Shown in pieces: positions 15,652-23,485 of a DNA stretch of 26,756 bases. How positions within the stretch are numbered: the first letter of the stretch is position 1; the number at the start of each line of letters is the position of its first letter. The notes below the pieces were generated by a model. It did no database searches and had not been told where the DNA came from. It saw only the letters and a list, made by a program, of their open reading frames with translations. The position numbers and the translations under genes are program-made. This DNA comes from Thiomonas sp. (GTDB taxonomy: Bacteria; Pseudomonadota; Gammaproteobacteria; Burkholderiales; Burkholderiaceae), in assembly GCA_027443745.1 (NCBI GenBank), contig DAIAZB010000269.1, positions 1 through 26,756 on the forward strand, in the 5' to 3' direction.

Positions 15652-17331
15652 TCACGCTACGGCCACTGGTGCTGCCTGCTCAGTCTTGATCGGAGGTCCA
15701 GCGAAGGCGTCCCGGAAGGGGCCGATCGCAAGCATGTCAACTTCGATGAGTACCGGCTGCTCGTAGCCCCGGCTGCCTGCGAGTGCTTCGGCGATGTGAT
15801 CGATGCCCTCGATGCGGTGATACCGCAGGCCCATGGCGCGCGCGAGCTGCGCGTAGTCGGGTGTGTGCAGGTCGACGTAGCAGCGGCGACCGCCGTATGT
15901 TGCATCCTGAATGTTCTTGATCACCCCATAACCGCGGTCGTTCATCAGCAGGATCACCAAATTCGCGCGCTCCTGCACGGCAGTCGCGAGTTCGCCAACG
16001 TTCAGGATGAAGCCGCCGTCGCCGGCCAGGCACCAAGTCTTGCGACCGGTGCCATATGCGGCGGCGCCGATGCTGGCGCCAATGGCCATGGCCAAGCCCT
16101 GGCCGATGCCTCCTCCCACTGCATGCACGCCAGCGTCGGGCTGGAACAAGGCCAGCTCGCGATTGCCCCAGGTGCTGTTGGAAATTGTGACGTCGCGCAC
16201 CCAGTTGAAGCTGCGTCCAATTGCCTGCTGCAGCGCGTCGACGAGTGCAGTGTATGGGCCGATCCCTTTGCGAAGCGCGCTGCTAGCACGACTGCGCGTG
16301 GCCTCGATGTCGGTGTCGAGTCCGGGATCGATGTGCATCTGGCCCTCAAGTTGGTCGGCGAGGGCGTCAAGTGCGAGCGCAGCATCGGCATAGATGAACT
16401 GACGGCTGGCATAGCAACGCCCATCCGCGGATGGATCGGCGTCGATGCGGTAGAGATTCTCGGGTAGCTTGAGCTGATATTTGAGGGTCTCATTGCTGCG
16501 CAGACGCGTTCCCACGACAAGCATTGCATCGCAGCTAGCGTAGAAGTCCTCGACAACTTTGGACTGGGTATAGGCGCCTAGCGAACGGGGGTGATCTTCC
16601 GGCACGATGCCACGGCCCCGGGTTGACGTGACCACGCCGAAACCCATGGCCGTCAGCCGAGCGACCTGGGCGACGGCCCCACGAGCCCCACCGCCGAGCC
16701 ACAGGATTGGGCGCCTAGCCTGTTTCAGCACTGCGGCAAGCCGCTCGATGGAGCGGGGCTCTGGCCCGCAAGGCACGACTGGCAATGGCTCGAGATCGTC
16801 TGGAAGCTCGATCAGCATGCCCTGGATATCGATCGGCACTTCGACGCTGACCGGTCCGCTGGGCGCAGCTAGAGCAGTCTGGATCGCCTGCCGGAAGGTG
16901 GCGACCGCAGTATCTGCGCTGCGCACGCGAAATGCATCCTTGGAAATCGCGCGAAGCATAGCGAGTTGATCCGGCGCCTCGTGGATATAGGCCAGGTCGC
17001 GATCCAGGTAAGGTGTCTCGATCTGCCCGGTGATGTGCAACAGCGGCGTGCCGGCGGTCAACGCTTCGACCATTGCACCGGCAGCGTTGCCCGCTGCAGT
17101 GCCGGTGCTAGTGATCGCAACTCCCAGTGTGCCTGAGCTCCGTGCACAAGCGTCTGCCATGTTGGTTGCGCCGGCCTCACCGCGTGCGGATACAAAGCGG
17201 ATCCGGCCGCGCACATGGATGGCGTCGAGGACTGGCATGTTGTGGATGGAAATGACTCCGAATGCAACGCGTACTCCGCTGCGCTCAAGCAGCGCGGCGA
17301 TAGCGTGCCCTACGGTGATTTTTTCTTTCAT
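15652..17331 (-). CDS. Thiamine-diphosphate-dependent enzyme (acetolactate synthase/benzoylformate decarboxylase type)
   Basis: A 559-residue three-domain ThDP enzyme. The N-terminal domain carries the cofactor-activating Glu52 in ARGEAGATNMAD. The central domain includes LPVVPCGPEPR and GGGARGAV. The C-terminal domain has the ThDP/Mg motif GDGGFILN (from 437) and ends its cofactor site with NDRGYG. Likely chemistry is decarboxylation of a 2-oxo acid or a carboligation. ATG 17331 was chosen because GAGGA lies ten bases upstream; a frame to 17412 would overlap the SDR gene without homology. It is one base from the aspartate-dehydrogenase-like gene, so the two may act in sequence, for example on an amino-acid-derived 2-oxo acid. 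Confidence 0.9.
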   Translation of the reverse strand: MKEKITVGHAIAALLERSGVRVAFGVISIHNMPVLDAIHVRGRIRFVSARGEAGATNMADACARSSGTLGVAITSTGTAAGNAAGAMVEALTAGTPLLHITGQIETPYLDRDLAYIHEAPDQLAMLRAISKDAFRVRSADTAVATFRQAIQTALAAPSGPVSVEVPIDIQGMLIELPDDLEPLPVVPCGPEPRSIERLAAVLKQARRPILWLGGGARGAVAQVARLTAMGFGVVTSTRGRGIVPEDHPRSLGAYTQSKVVEDFYASCDAMLVVGTRLRSNETLKYQLKLPENLYRIDADPSADGRCYASRQFIYADAALALDALADQLEGQMHIDPGLDTDIEATRSRASSALRKGIGPYTALVDALQQAIGRSFNWVRDVTISNSTWGNRELALFQPDAGVHAVGGGIGQGLAMAIGASIGAAAYGTGRKTWCLAGDGGFILNVGELATAVQERANLVILLMNDRGYGVIKNIQDATYGGRRCYVDLHTPDYAQLARAMGLRYHRIEGIDHIAEALAGSRGYEQPVLIEVDMLAIGPFRDAFAGPPIKTEQAAPVAVA

Positions 17332-17368
17332 GTCAGTTTGTCCTCGTAGCGATAGGGTCTTGGGTTGC

Positions 17369-18178
17369 TCAGAGATGCCTGGCGAGGCCACCAGATAGGT
17401 CGACCGATGCACCCGTGGTGTAGGAAGACAGACTGGTTCCCAGGAACAGGATGGCCTGGGCAGCCTCCTCTGGCCTGCCCAGCCGTCCGAGGTGGATGCC
17501 CTTGCGCTGCGCTAACGCAAGGCTCCACTGTTCCCAACTCAAGTCTCTTTCCTCGCGCGCTGCGTAGCGGCGCCGCCATTGCCCGGACTCGACCAGCCCG
17601 ATCAGAATCGCATTGACGCGCACGCCCTTCGGGGCGAATTCCACCGCCATCGAGTGCATCAGGCTCAAGGCGCCAGCGCGTGCTGCGGAGGTCGCGACCA
17701 TGTGCGGCTCGGGTTGAAGCGCGAGCAGCGAGCTGACACAGACGATCGCCGCAGCGTCGCTGCGCTCTAGCATCGGTAGGAATGCACGCGTCGGGTGGAT
17801 CAGCGAGAACAGCTTGAGATCGAATTCCTCTCGCCAACTGGCATCGCTGGTGCCGGCAAATGTGGAAACCCGGCCCTGTCCGGCGTTATTGACAAGAGTG
17901 TCCAGGCCACCGAATACCTGCTGCGTCGCCGCGGCAAAGCCCAGCATCTGTTCCGAGTCTGTGACGTCGGCACAGTGCGCATGGATGCGACCGCTCGGGA
18001 ACTTCTCGCGCAAGTCGGCTACGGCCGCATCCAGGCGTGCCGCGTCGCGGCCGCAGATAGACACGGCGGCCCCAGCCTGCAGGAAAAGCTGGGCAGTGGC
18101 CAAGCCAATACCGGAACTGCCACCGGTTATCGCGGCTACCCGGTTGGAGAGATCAATCTGGAACAACGTGCTCTCCAT
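17369..18178 (-). CDS. SDR-family protein lacking the canonical Tyr-Lys pair
   Basis: A 269-residue short-chain dehydrogenase/reductase fold. The cofactor loop GGSSGIG (19-25) and NNAG (97-100) are normal and Ser150 is at the expected place. The catalytic YxxxK is replaced by TSAAR (Thr163, Arg167), although the spacing from Ser150 is correct. It may be a family with altered chemistry or a non-catalytic partner. ATG 18178 is two bases after the IclR stop; an upstream TTG at 18184 would overlap that stop by four bases (TTGA). A clear ribosome site is not visible, suggesting coupling to iclR translation. The remaining sequence is well conserved in style, so this is not a decayed gene. Confidence 0.88.
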   Translation of the reverse strand: MESTLFQIDLSNRVAAITGGSSGIGLATAQLFLQAGAAVSICGRDAARLDAAVADLREKFPSGRIHAHCADVTDSEQMLGFAAATQQVFGGLDTLVNNAGQGRVSTFAGTSDASWREEFDLKLFSLIHPTRAFLPMLERSDAAAIVCVSSLLALQPEPHMVATSAARAGALSLMHSMAVEFAPKGVRVNAILIGLVESGQWRRRYAAREERDLSWEQWSLALAQRKGIHLGRLGRPEEAAQAILFLGTSLSSYTTGASVDLSGGLARHL

Positions 18179-18180
18179 GA

Positions 18181-19014
18181 TCAAGCTGCGTTCGCGCCAG
18201 CGACAGCGGGGTCGTCGCCGTCCAGGTGGATGCGCTTCTGGTCAAAGTTCATCAGCGTCGACAACTGGGTTGCCGCGCCGATCACGCTGGCGACGAGTCC
18301 GCTGCGGCGCTCCTGAGGGATCGTTGCACCCGGAACCGTCAGGCCGAGCGCAGCCACGACATGCCCGGTTTCGCCGAACACTGGCGCAGCGACCGTCGAA
18401 ATATGAGCCTCGAAGAAGGCCTCTGCCATCACGTAACCTCGTGTGCGGGCGCGCTGTACTGCATTGAACAGTTCCTCTGTGTTGCACGGCGTGTTCGGGC
18501 TGATCGATTCCAGACGCGGCTCGGGATACAGAGTCTTGAGTTCCGACAGCGACAGATCACCCAGCAGGATGTGGCCGAGCACAGTCGCGTGCGCGGGAAG
18601 GCGGGTGCCGATGGACACCGAGCTAGCGAATGGAGAGGGCGAGGCCGCACGCACGATGTAGACGATGTCGCGCTTGTCTCGAACGACCAAGTTGGTCGAG
18701 TAGGCGGTTTCGTTGCGCAGACGCTCGACGATCGGACGCCCGAGCTCCGTGATAGTCAACGAGCCCAGATATTCGAAGCCCAGTCGCAGCACCGCAAGCC
18801 CCAGGGCGTATGCACGGCCGTCATCGGTACGCTCGACAAAGCCCATCTTTTCGAGGGTGACGAGCAGACGAAATACCGTTGAGCGGGGCACGCCGAGCCG
18901 ACGCGCCAGTTCGGGAGCCGTCAGGGTTGGTGTATTGCGGCTGAACTCACCGAGGATACGCAGCCCGCGCTCCAGGCCTGGCACCGTGTAACGATCGAAA
19001 TCTTGTTCAGTCAT
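18181..19014 (-). CDS. IclR-family transcriptional regulator
   Basis: A 277-residue regulator with an N-terminal winged helix-turn-helix (about 31-55; LTAPELARRLGVPRSTVFRLL) and the C-terminal IclR effector domain (about 90-255). IclR proteins bind aromatic acids or related metabolites and control catabolic operons, often repressing their own. It overlaps the hydrolase end by eight bases and is the second gene of the leftward operon, so it is probably autoregulated from the region at 19835-20013. It likely senses the pathway substrate or an early intermediate; no ligand can be predicted. Confidence 0.93.
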   Translation of the reverse strand: MTEQDFDRYTVPGLERGLRILGEFSRNTPTLTAPELARRLGVPRSTVFRLLVTLEKMGFVERTDDGRAYALGLAVLRLGFEYLGSLTITELGRPIVERLRNETAYSTNLVVRDKRDIVYIVRAASPSPFASSVSIGTRLPAHATVLGHILLGDLSLSELKTLYPEPRLESISPNTPCNTEELFNAVQRARTRGYVMAEAFFEAHISTVAAPVFGETGHVVAALGLTVPGATIPQERRSGLVASVIGAATQLSTLMNFDQKRIHLDGDDPAVAGANAA

Positions 19015-19834
19015 GGTCGTGGTTGTCGATGGAACGCAAAAAAGTCAGCACAGCGGCGTTGAATGGATCGGGGGCCTCGACATAGCAGGCGTGGCCGACA
19101 CCAGGGAGGATTTGAAGCGTGGTGTTCAACAGGTTGGCCACACCGGTGCATGCCTGCACGGTAGTCACAGTATCGGCAGCGCCGCAGAGGACGGCCACCG
19201 GGGCACGCAGACGCGGCAAAGTATCTTCCAGCACTGCGTGACTCAGAAGGTAAGCGGCCTGTCGATAGCCGATCGGCGTGATCTGACTCATGTTTTCGCG
19301 CACGCGCTGCAGCACGGCTTCGTCTGCGCCAGGGGCGCACAGTCGCAAGGCGCGCGTGGCCGCCAGGCCGTCTATGCCTAACGCAGTGAGCGTGTCGACA
19401 CGCTCGAGGTAAACCGCATCCCGCCGCGATGCATCGCTTGCACCGTAGCCCCTGGCGGGGCTGGCCAACATCAGGCTACGGGCGTCCGCGTCATGACGGG
19501 CGGCCCACGCAGCAGCCATGATTGCTCCCAGCGAGTGCCCGACGATGTGCGGCCTGGTGATGCGCAAAGTTTTCAGAAAGTCCGCGAGCGCATTGGCGTA
19601 GTCCTGCGCGAGCGGCTTCGTTGTTGCTAGTGGCGCGGAGCGCCCATAACCCGGGGCATCCCAAGCGATCACCCTGTATGTCCGAGACAGTTGCGCAAAC
19701 TGCGCCTGCCAAGCCTCGGCGCAGGCGCCGATGCCGTGAAGCAATACCAGCGGCTCCCCGGAGCCCGCCTCCAGGAAGCTGATCGACCCGTGCAGGCATT
19801 CGACTTCGCGGCGTTCCAACATTGTGGCAATCAT
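19007..19834 (-). CDS. Alpha/beta hydrolase
   Basis: A 275-residue alpha/beta hydrolase. The oxyanion loop is LLHGIG, the nucleophile Ser101 lies in VGHSLGA, and the remaining triad is Asp221 in CGAADTVT and His248 in VGHACYVEAP. It has the look of meta-cleavage product hydrolases (BphD/MhpC type) and enol-lactone hydrolases, and may split a C-C bond or ester in the pathway. AGGA lies eight bases before ATG 19834; a GTG at 19837 is an alternative start. It is the first gene of the leftward operon and overlaps iclR by eight bases. Confidence 0.9.
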   Translation of the reverse strand: MIATMLERREVECLHGSISFLEAGSGEPLVLLHGIGACAEAWQAQFAQLSRTYRVIAWDAPGYGRSAPLATTKPLAQDYANALADFLKTLRITRPHIVGHSLGAIMAAAWAARHDADARSLMLASPARGYGASDASRRDAVYLERVDTLTALGIDGLAATRALRLCAPGADEAVLQRVRENMSQITPIGYRQAAYLLSHAVLEDTLPRLRAPVAVLCGAADTVTTVQACTGVANLLNTTLQILPGVGHACYVEAPDPFNAAVLTFLRSIDNHDHD

Positions 19835-19867
19835 CACAGCTATCCTGTTCGCGTCTATTCAGTAAAA

Positions 19868-19884
19868 CAACAGTTCATTTGTTG
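19868..19884. promoter_or_regulatory. Candidate IclR operator
   Basis: Inverted repeat CAACA-N7-TGTTG, with further matching bases outside (19866/19886, 19864/19888), in the divergent region. It would cover the predicted start of leftward transcription, a usual place for repression. The link to the adjacent IclR is inference. Confidence 0.35.
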
Positions 19885-19887
19885 ATA

Positions 19888-19915
19888 TTTTTATCTGTGC
19901 GAAATTGCAAGTCAA
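19888..19915 (-). promoter_or_regulatory. Candidate sigma-70 promoter of the leftward catabolic operon
   Basis: On the leftward strand TTGACT (19915-19910) and TAAAAA (19893-19888) are separated by 16 bases, a fair -35/-10 pair. Transcription would start near 19881, about 45 bases before the hydrolase ATG. No equally good promoter was seen for the rightward transporter operon, although TTGTCA at 19921-19926 is a possible -35. Confidence 0.4.
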
Positions 19916-20013
19916 CCGGGTTGTCAGCGTTTTTACTAGTGATTTCCCTAATGTTAACGTGATGAGTTCGGATTAGAGTGGCGATGTGTGATTTACCAGG
20001 AAGACAATGTTTC

Positions 20014-20868
20014 ATGAAAACAGTTGCTGACAAGCCACACACGCAGCTGCAAGGTGCAAGCGATGTGCGCAATGTCCACTCTGTGTTGCAGGCCGAAGCG
20101 CCAGTGCTGGAGTTCCGCGAAGTGGCCAAGGCATTCGCCACGCGCGAGCACCCGGATCGCCCCTTCGCGGTGCATGGCGTGTCGTTCTCGATCCGGCGCG
20201 GAGAGGTTGTCTCCATCATCGGCCCGTCCGGCTGTGGCAAGAGTACGTTGCTCAACATGGGTTCCGGTCTGTACCGGCCGACGATAGGTGGCGTGCTCGT
20301 CGATGGCGACTTAGTGACCAAACCTGTACGCAAGATTGCCTTCATGTTGCAGAAGGATCTGTTGATGCCCTGGCGCACCATCCGGGCCAATGTGGAGCTG
20401 GGTTTGGAGATAGCGCGGGTGCCCGCTGCGACACGCCGTCAGGTTTCTGCCGGTTTGCTCAAACGTTGCGGTCTCGCCGATTTCGCCAACAGCTACCCCT
20501 ATCAGTTGAGCGGGGGGATGCGACAGCGCGCGGCGCTAGCGCGCACGCTGGCCATCGATCCGGAGGTCCTGCTGATGGATGAGCCGTTTTCGGCGGTTGA
20601 TGCGCAGACCAAAATGACACTGCAGCAGGACTTGGCACGCGAGTTGGCTCAACGCGACAAGACTGCGCTACTGATTACTCACGACATTGTCGAGGCCATC
20701 GCTTTGTCTGACCGTGTGCTGGTGATGAGCGCTCGGCCGGGGCGCATCGTCGCGGAAATCCCGATCGGCCTTCCGATGCGTGACAACCCCTTGCAGCGCC
20801 GCAGGCTCGCCGAAGTAGGGCCACTGGTGGCGCGACTGATGGATCTGCTGCACATCGGCGAGGAATGA
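20014..20868 (+). CDS. ABC transporter ATPase (SsuB/TauB-like)
   Basis: A 284-residue ATP-binding subunit with Walker A GPSGCGKST (70-78), Q-loop Gln113, signature LSGGMRQR (165-172), Walker B LLMDEP with Glu190, and switch His223 in ITHD. It belongs to the nitrate/sulfonate/taurine importer group and should energise uptake with the binding protein and permease downstream. The first ~30 residues precede the usual start of the family and may be flexible. ATG 20014 was chosen because AGGAAG lies ten bases upstream. It is the first gene of the rightward operon, divergent from the catabolic operon, so its substrate is most likely that of the pathway. Confidence 0.92.
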   Translation: MKTVADKPHTQLQGASDVRNVHSVLQAEAPVLEFREVAKAFATREHPDRPFAVHGVSFSIRRGEVVSIIGPSGCGKSTLLNMGSGLYRPTIGGVLVDGDLVTKPVRKIAFMLQKDLLMPWRTIRANVELGLEIARVPAATRRQVSAGLLKRCGLADFANSYPYQLSGGMRQRAALARTLAIDPEVLLMDEPFSAVDAQTKMTLQQDLARELAQRDKTALLITHDIVEAIALSDRVLVMSARPGRIVAEIPIGLPMRDNPLQRRRLAEVGPLVARLMDLLHIGEE

Positions 20869-20908
20869 CCTCGTGAGGGCCGAGAAATCAATTTTCAAGG
20901 AGAGAGTG

Positions 20909-21901
20909 ATGCAATTCAGATTTTTGCGACTGTTTGCCCAAAGCACGGCGTTGCTGCTTTGCACGCTGTGCGTTCTCGCAGCGCCGGCGAACGCCACGGA
21001 ACGAACCGTGACCTACATGCTTCCTGCGCCGACGACGCTTCCGGCGTTCGCGCCGTGGATGGTCGCCCAGGGCATGGGCTACTACGCGCAGGAAGGTCTG
21101 CACGTGACGTTCATCAGCGGACAGGGAGGTGTTGATGTCGCCAAGCAGGTCGGTGCGGGCAACGTCCCGATGGGCGGCGCCATTGGTGATACGCCAATCA
21201 TCGTGCGTGCCAACGGCATTCCGGTGAAGGACGTCGCGATCCTCGGCCACGGTTCGCTGACTCTGATCGCAGTGCGAGCAGGCACGGGCATCACGACGGC
21301 TGCGCAACTCAAGGGAAAGACCGTTACCGTGATGTCCTACGTGGATACCACGTACTACTCGTTGCTGGGCTGGCTGAAGAAGGCCGGCCTGTCAAAGAGC
21401 GACGTAAGCATCCAAGCGGCCGGACCGGTCGGCGTCTGGCAAGCACTGGTGAGCAAGCGTGCCGACGCGATGGCTGCCGTTCCAGAGTGGGTGGTATTTG
21501 CCGAGGCGGCAGGTGCGAAGGTGGACGTGCTGCCGCCGCAAAAAGGTTTCCAGAGCATGGCGCAGTCGATCATTGCGTCCGACAAAATCATCAAGGATGA
21601 CCCCAGGCTGGTGCAGAGCTTCGTTACCGCCACGCTGCGCGGCATGAAGCTGATCATGTCCGATCCAGAGAAGGCGATCGATGCCTACGTCAAGGTCGTT
21701 CCCTCCTACGCCGACAAGAAAGCCACGCTAGCCAAGATCTTTGCCCTTTACACAAAGTATGTGTATGTCTCTCCGCAGAATGCGGGCGTGATCGACGCCA
21801 AACGCCTAGGCGCGATCGAAAAGTTCTACGTCAACGAGGGCATCGTGTCTCGAGCAGTGCCGCTTGACGAGCTTTACACCAACAAGTTCGTGCAGCACTG
21901 A
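20909..21901 (+). CDS. ABC transporter periplasmic substrate-binding protein
   Basis: A 330-residue binding protein of the SsuA/NMT1-like type. It begins with a signal peptide (MQFRFLRLF, hydrophobic core ALLLCTLCVLA, probable cut after PANA). The mature part has ERTVTYMLPAP, a YYAQEGLHVTFI segment, GGVDVAKQVGAGNV and IGDTPIIVRANG, typical of this group. AAGGAGAGAG lies just before ATG 20909. It sits 40 bases after the ATPase gene and 18 before the permease. It captures the substrate in the periplasm; relatives bind sulfonates, taurine, phthalates or pyrimidine precursors. Confidence 0.9.
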   Translation: MQFRFLRLFAQSTALLLCTLCVLAAPANATERTVTYMLPAPTTLPAFAPWMVAQGMGYYAQEGLHVTFISGQGGVDVAKQVGAGNVPMGGAIGDTPIIVRANGIPVKDVAILGHGSLTLIAVRAGTGITTAAQLKGKTVTVMSYVDTTYYSLLGWLKKAGLSKSDVSIQAAGPVGVWQALVSKRADAMAAVPEWVVFAEAAGAKVDVLPPQKGFQSMAQSIIASDKIIKDDPRLVQSFVTATLRGMKLIMSDPEKAIDAYVKVVPSYADKKATLAKIFALYTKYVYVSPQNAGVIDAKRLGAIEKFYVNEGIVSRAVPLDELYTNKFVQH

Positions 21902-21919
21902 CTCAACGGGGTGTCGACG

Positions 21920-22699
21920 ATGCGAAACGATAAGCTCCTGTCGATCATCGGCAGCCTGCTACTTCTGGTCGCCTTTCTGGCTGCCTGGCAATGGCTGCCG
22001 GGGCTGATGAAAGTCCCTCCCTACATCTTGCCTAACCTGTCACAGACTATTGCTGCGGGTCACGGGCTGTGGACTTCTGGCGGCCTGCTGATGAACACCT
22101 GGATCACCGCGCTGGAGATTGTCGCCGGCTTCGTCCTCGGTTCGCTGCTAGGCGTATTCATCGGCGTCATCCTCGGCCTGTCAAGCGCTGCCGAGGCGGT
22201 GCTGTCGCCTTACATCCTGGCGTTGCAGATCGCACCCAAGGTTGCATTCGCGCCGCTGTTCGTGATCTGGTTCGGCTTCACGGTCTACCCACGGATTCTG
22301 GTTGCAGTGTTGATCGTTTTCTTTCCCGTATTGATCAATGTGTTGATCGCGATGAAGAACACTGATCCGGACATGATCAATCTGGTGCGTACCCTCAACG
22401 GATCGCGTCTGACCGTGTTTCGATTAGTGGAATTTCCAGCGGCGCTGCCCGCTCTGTTTTCTGGTTTGCGCATCGGCTCGACGTTGGCGGTCATCGGTGT
22501 CACGGTCGGCGAATTGGTGGGCGGCAACCAAGGCCTCGGCGTGTTGCTTGTGCAGGCCCAAGGACAGGGTGATACCGCTGCGGCGCTTGTGACCATCGTG
22601 ATGCTCACCCTGATCGGAATCCTCGCCTACGGCGTTGTGGTGTATGTCGAGGGCCGGGTGTTGCACTACATACCGCGCGCATCAAAGGTACAAGCATGA
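21920..22699 (+). CDS. ABC transporter permease
   Basis: A 259-residue inner-membrane permease of the SsuC/TauC group with about six hydrophobic spans, the first at residues 7-27. The cytoplasmic coupling loop is EFPAALPALFSGLRIG, the family's EAA-type motif, which contacts the ATPase. ATG 21920 has GGGGTG six bases upstream; a GTG at 21911 is the alternative. It completes the importer and its stop overlaps the next SDR start by four bases (ATGA), so the SDR is coupled to the transporter. Confidence 0.92.
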   Translation: MRNDKLLSIIGSLLLLVAFLAAWQWLPGLMKVPPYILPNLSQTIAAGHGLWTSGGLLMNTWITALEIVAGFVLGSLLGVFIGVILGLSSAAEAVLSPYILALQIAPKVAFAPLFVIWFGFTVYPRILVAVLIVFFPVLINVLIAMKNTDPDMINLVRTLNGSRLTVFRLVEFPAALPALFSGLRIGSTLAVIGVTVGELVGGNQGLGVLLVQAQGQGDTAAALVTIVMLTLIGILAYGVVVYVEGRVLHYIPRASKVQA

Positions 22700-23460
22700 G
22701 CGGCCAACCACAATGGCTGACCGGGCGACGCGTCCTGATCACTGGGGGCGCGCGAGGACTCGGCGCCGAGTTTGCAAGATCGTTCGGCGCACTTGGCGCC
22801 GAGATCGTGATCGCTGATGTCCGCATCAAGGAGTTGGAAGACACTGCGCGGTCCCTATGCGCCAGCGGCCTGAGGGTGCACGCGGTGCATGTTGACCTTG
22901 CTGACCCCGATTCGATCACCGAATGCGTGCGAGACAGCGTAAACCTGCTTGGAGGACTCGATGGCTTGGTCAACAACGCAGCGATCACCGATTCTGGTGG
23001 CCGCAGAGCGGACGGGCTTGACGTGCAGACCTGGGATCGCGTGTTTCAGGTCAACGTTCGAGGGATGTGGCTGATGACCCGGGCTTGCCGCCCGGCGCTG
23101 GCAGGCAGCGGCCGGGGAGCGGTGGTCAATATCGCGTCCGACACCGCGCTGTGGGGGGCGCCCAAGTTGCTCGCCTACGTCGCCAGCAAGGGGGCGGTGA
23201 TCGCGATGACGCGGGCACTGGCTCGTGAGTACGGTGAAGACGGCATCAGTGTCAATTCGGTGGCCCCCGGTCTGACTGAGGTCGAGGCTACCCAATACGT
23301 GCCGCAGGCGCGGCATGTGCATTACCAAGACAACCGTGCATTCCGCCGCGGGCAGCTTCCCGCCGACGTGAGTGGCGCAGTGGCGTTCTGCCTGAGCGAT
23401 CTGTCGCGATTCATCACCGGCCAACTGATCGTCGTCAACGGCGGATTCTTGATGTACTGA
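22696..23460 (+). CDS. SDR-family oxidoreductase
   Basis: A 254-residue classical short-chain dehydrogenase with GGARGLG (17-23), NNAA (93-96) and a complete catalytic set Ser148, Tyr161 and Lys165 (YVASK). It ends with GQLIVVNGGFLMY, normal for the family. It probably oxidises or reduces a hydroxyl/keto group in the pathway, using NAD(P)(H). It is coupled to the permease by an ATGA overlap, an unusual place for a catabolic enzyme within an uptake operon. It contrasts with the other SDR of the island, which lacks the Tyr and Lys. Confidence 0.92.
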   Translation: MSGQPQWLTGRRVLITGGARGLGAEFARSFGALGAEIVIADVRIKELEDTARSLCASGLRVHAVHVDLADPDSITECVRDSVNLLGGLDGLVNNAAITDSGGRRADGLDVQTWDRVFQVNVRGMWLMTRACRPALAGSGRGAVVNIASDTALWGAPKLLAYVASKGAVIAMTRALAREYGEDGISVNSVAPGLTEVEATQYVPQARHVHYQDNRAFRRGQLPADVSGAVAFCLSDLSRFITGQLIVVNGGFLMY

Positions 23461-23485
23461 CCCTTACAAATCGGATGGAGATGAC

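Noticed and set aside
15451..16467. A 338-residue rightward frame opposite the ThDP enzyme
   Set aside because: It is antisense to a well-supported enzyme and shows no family features.
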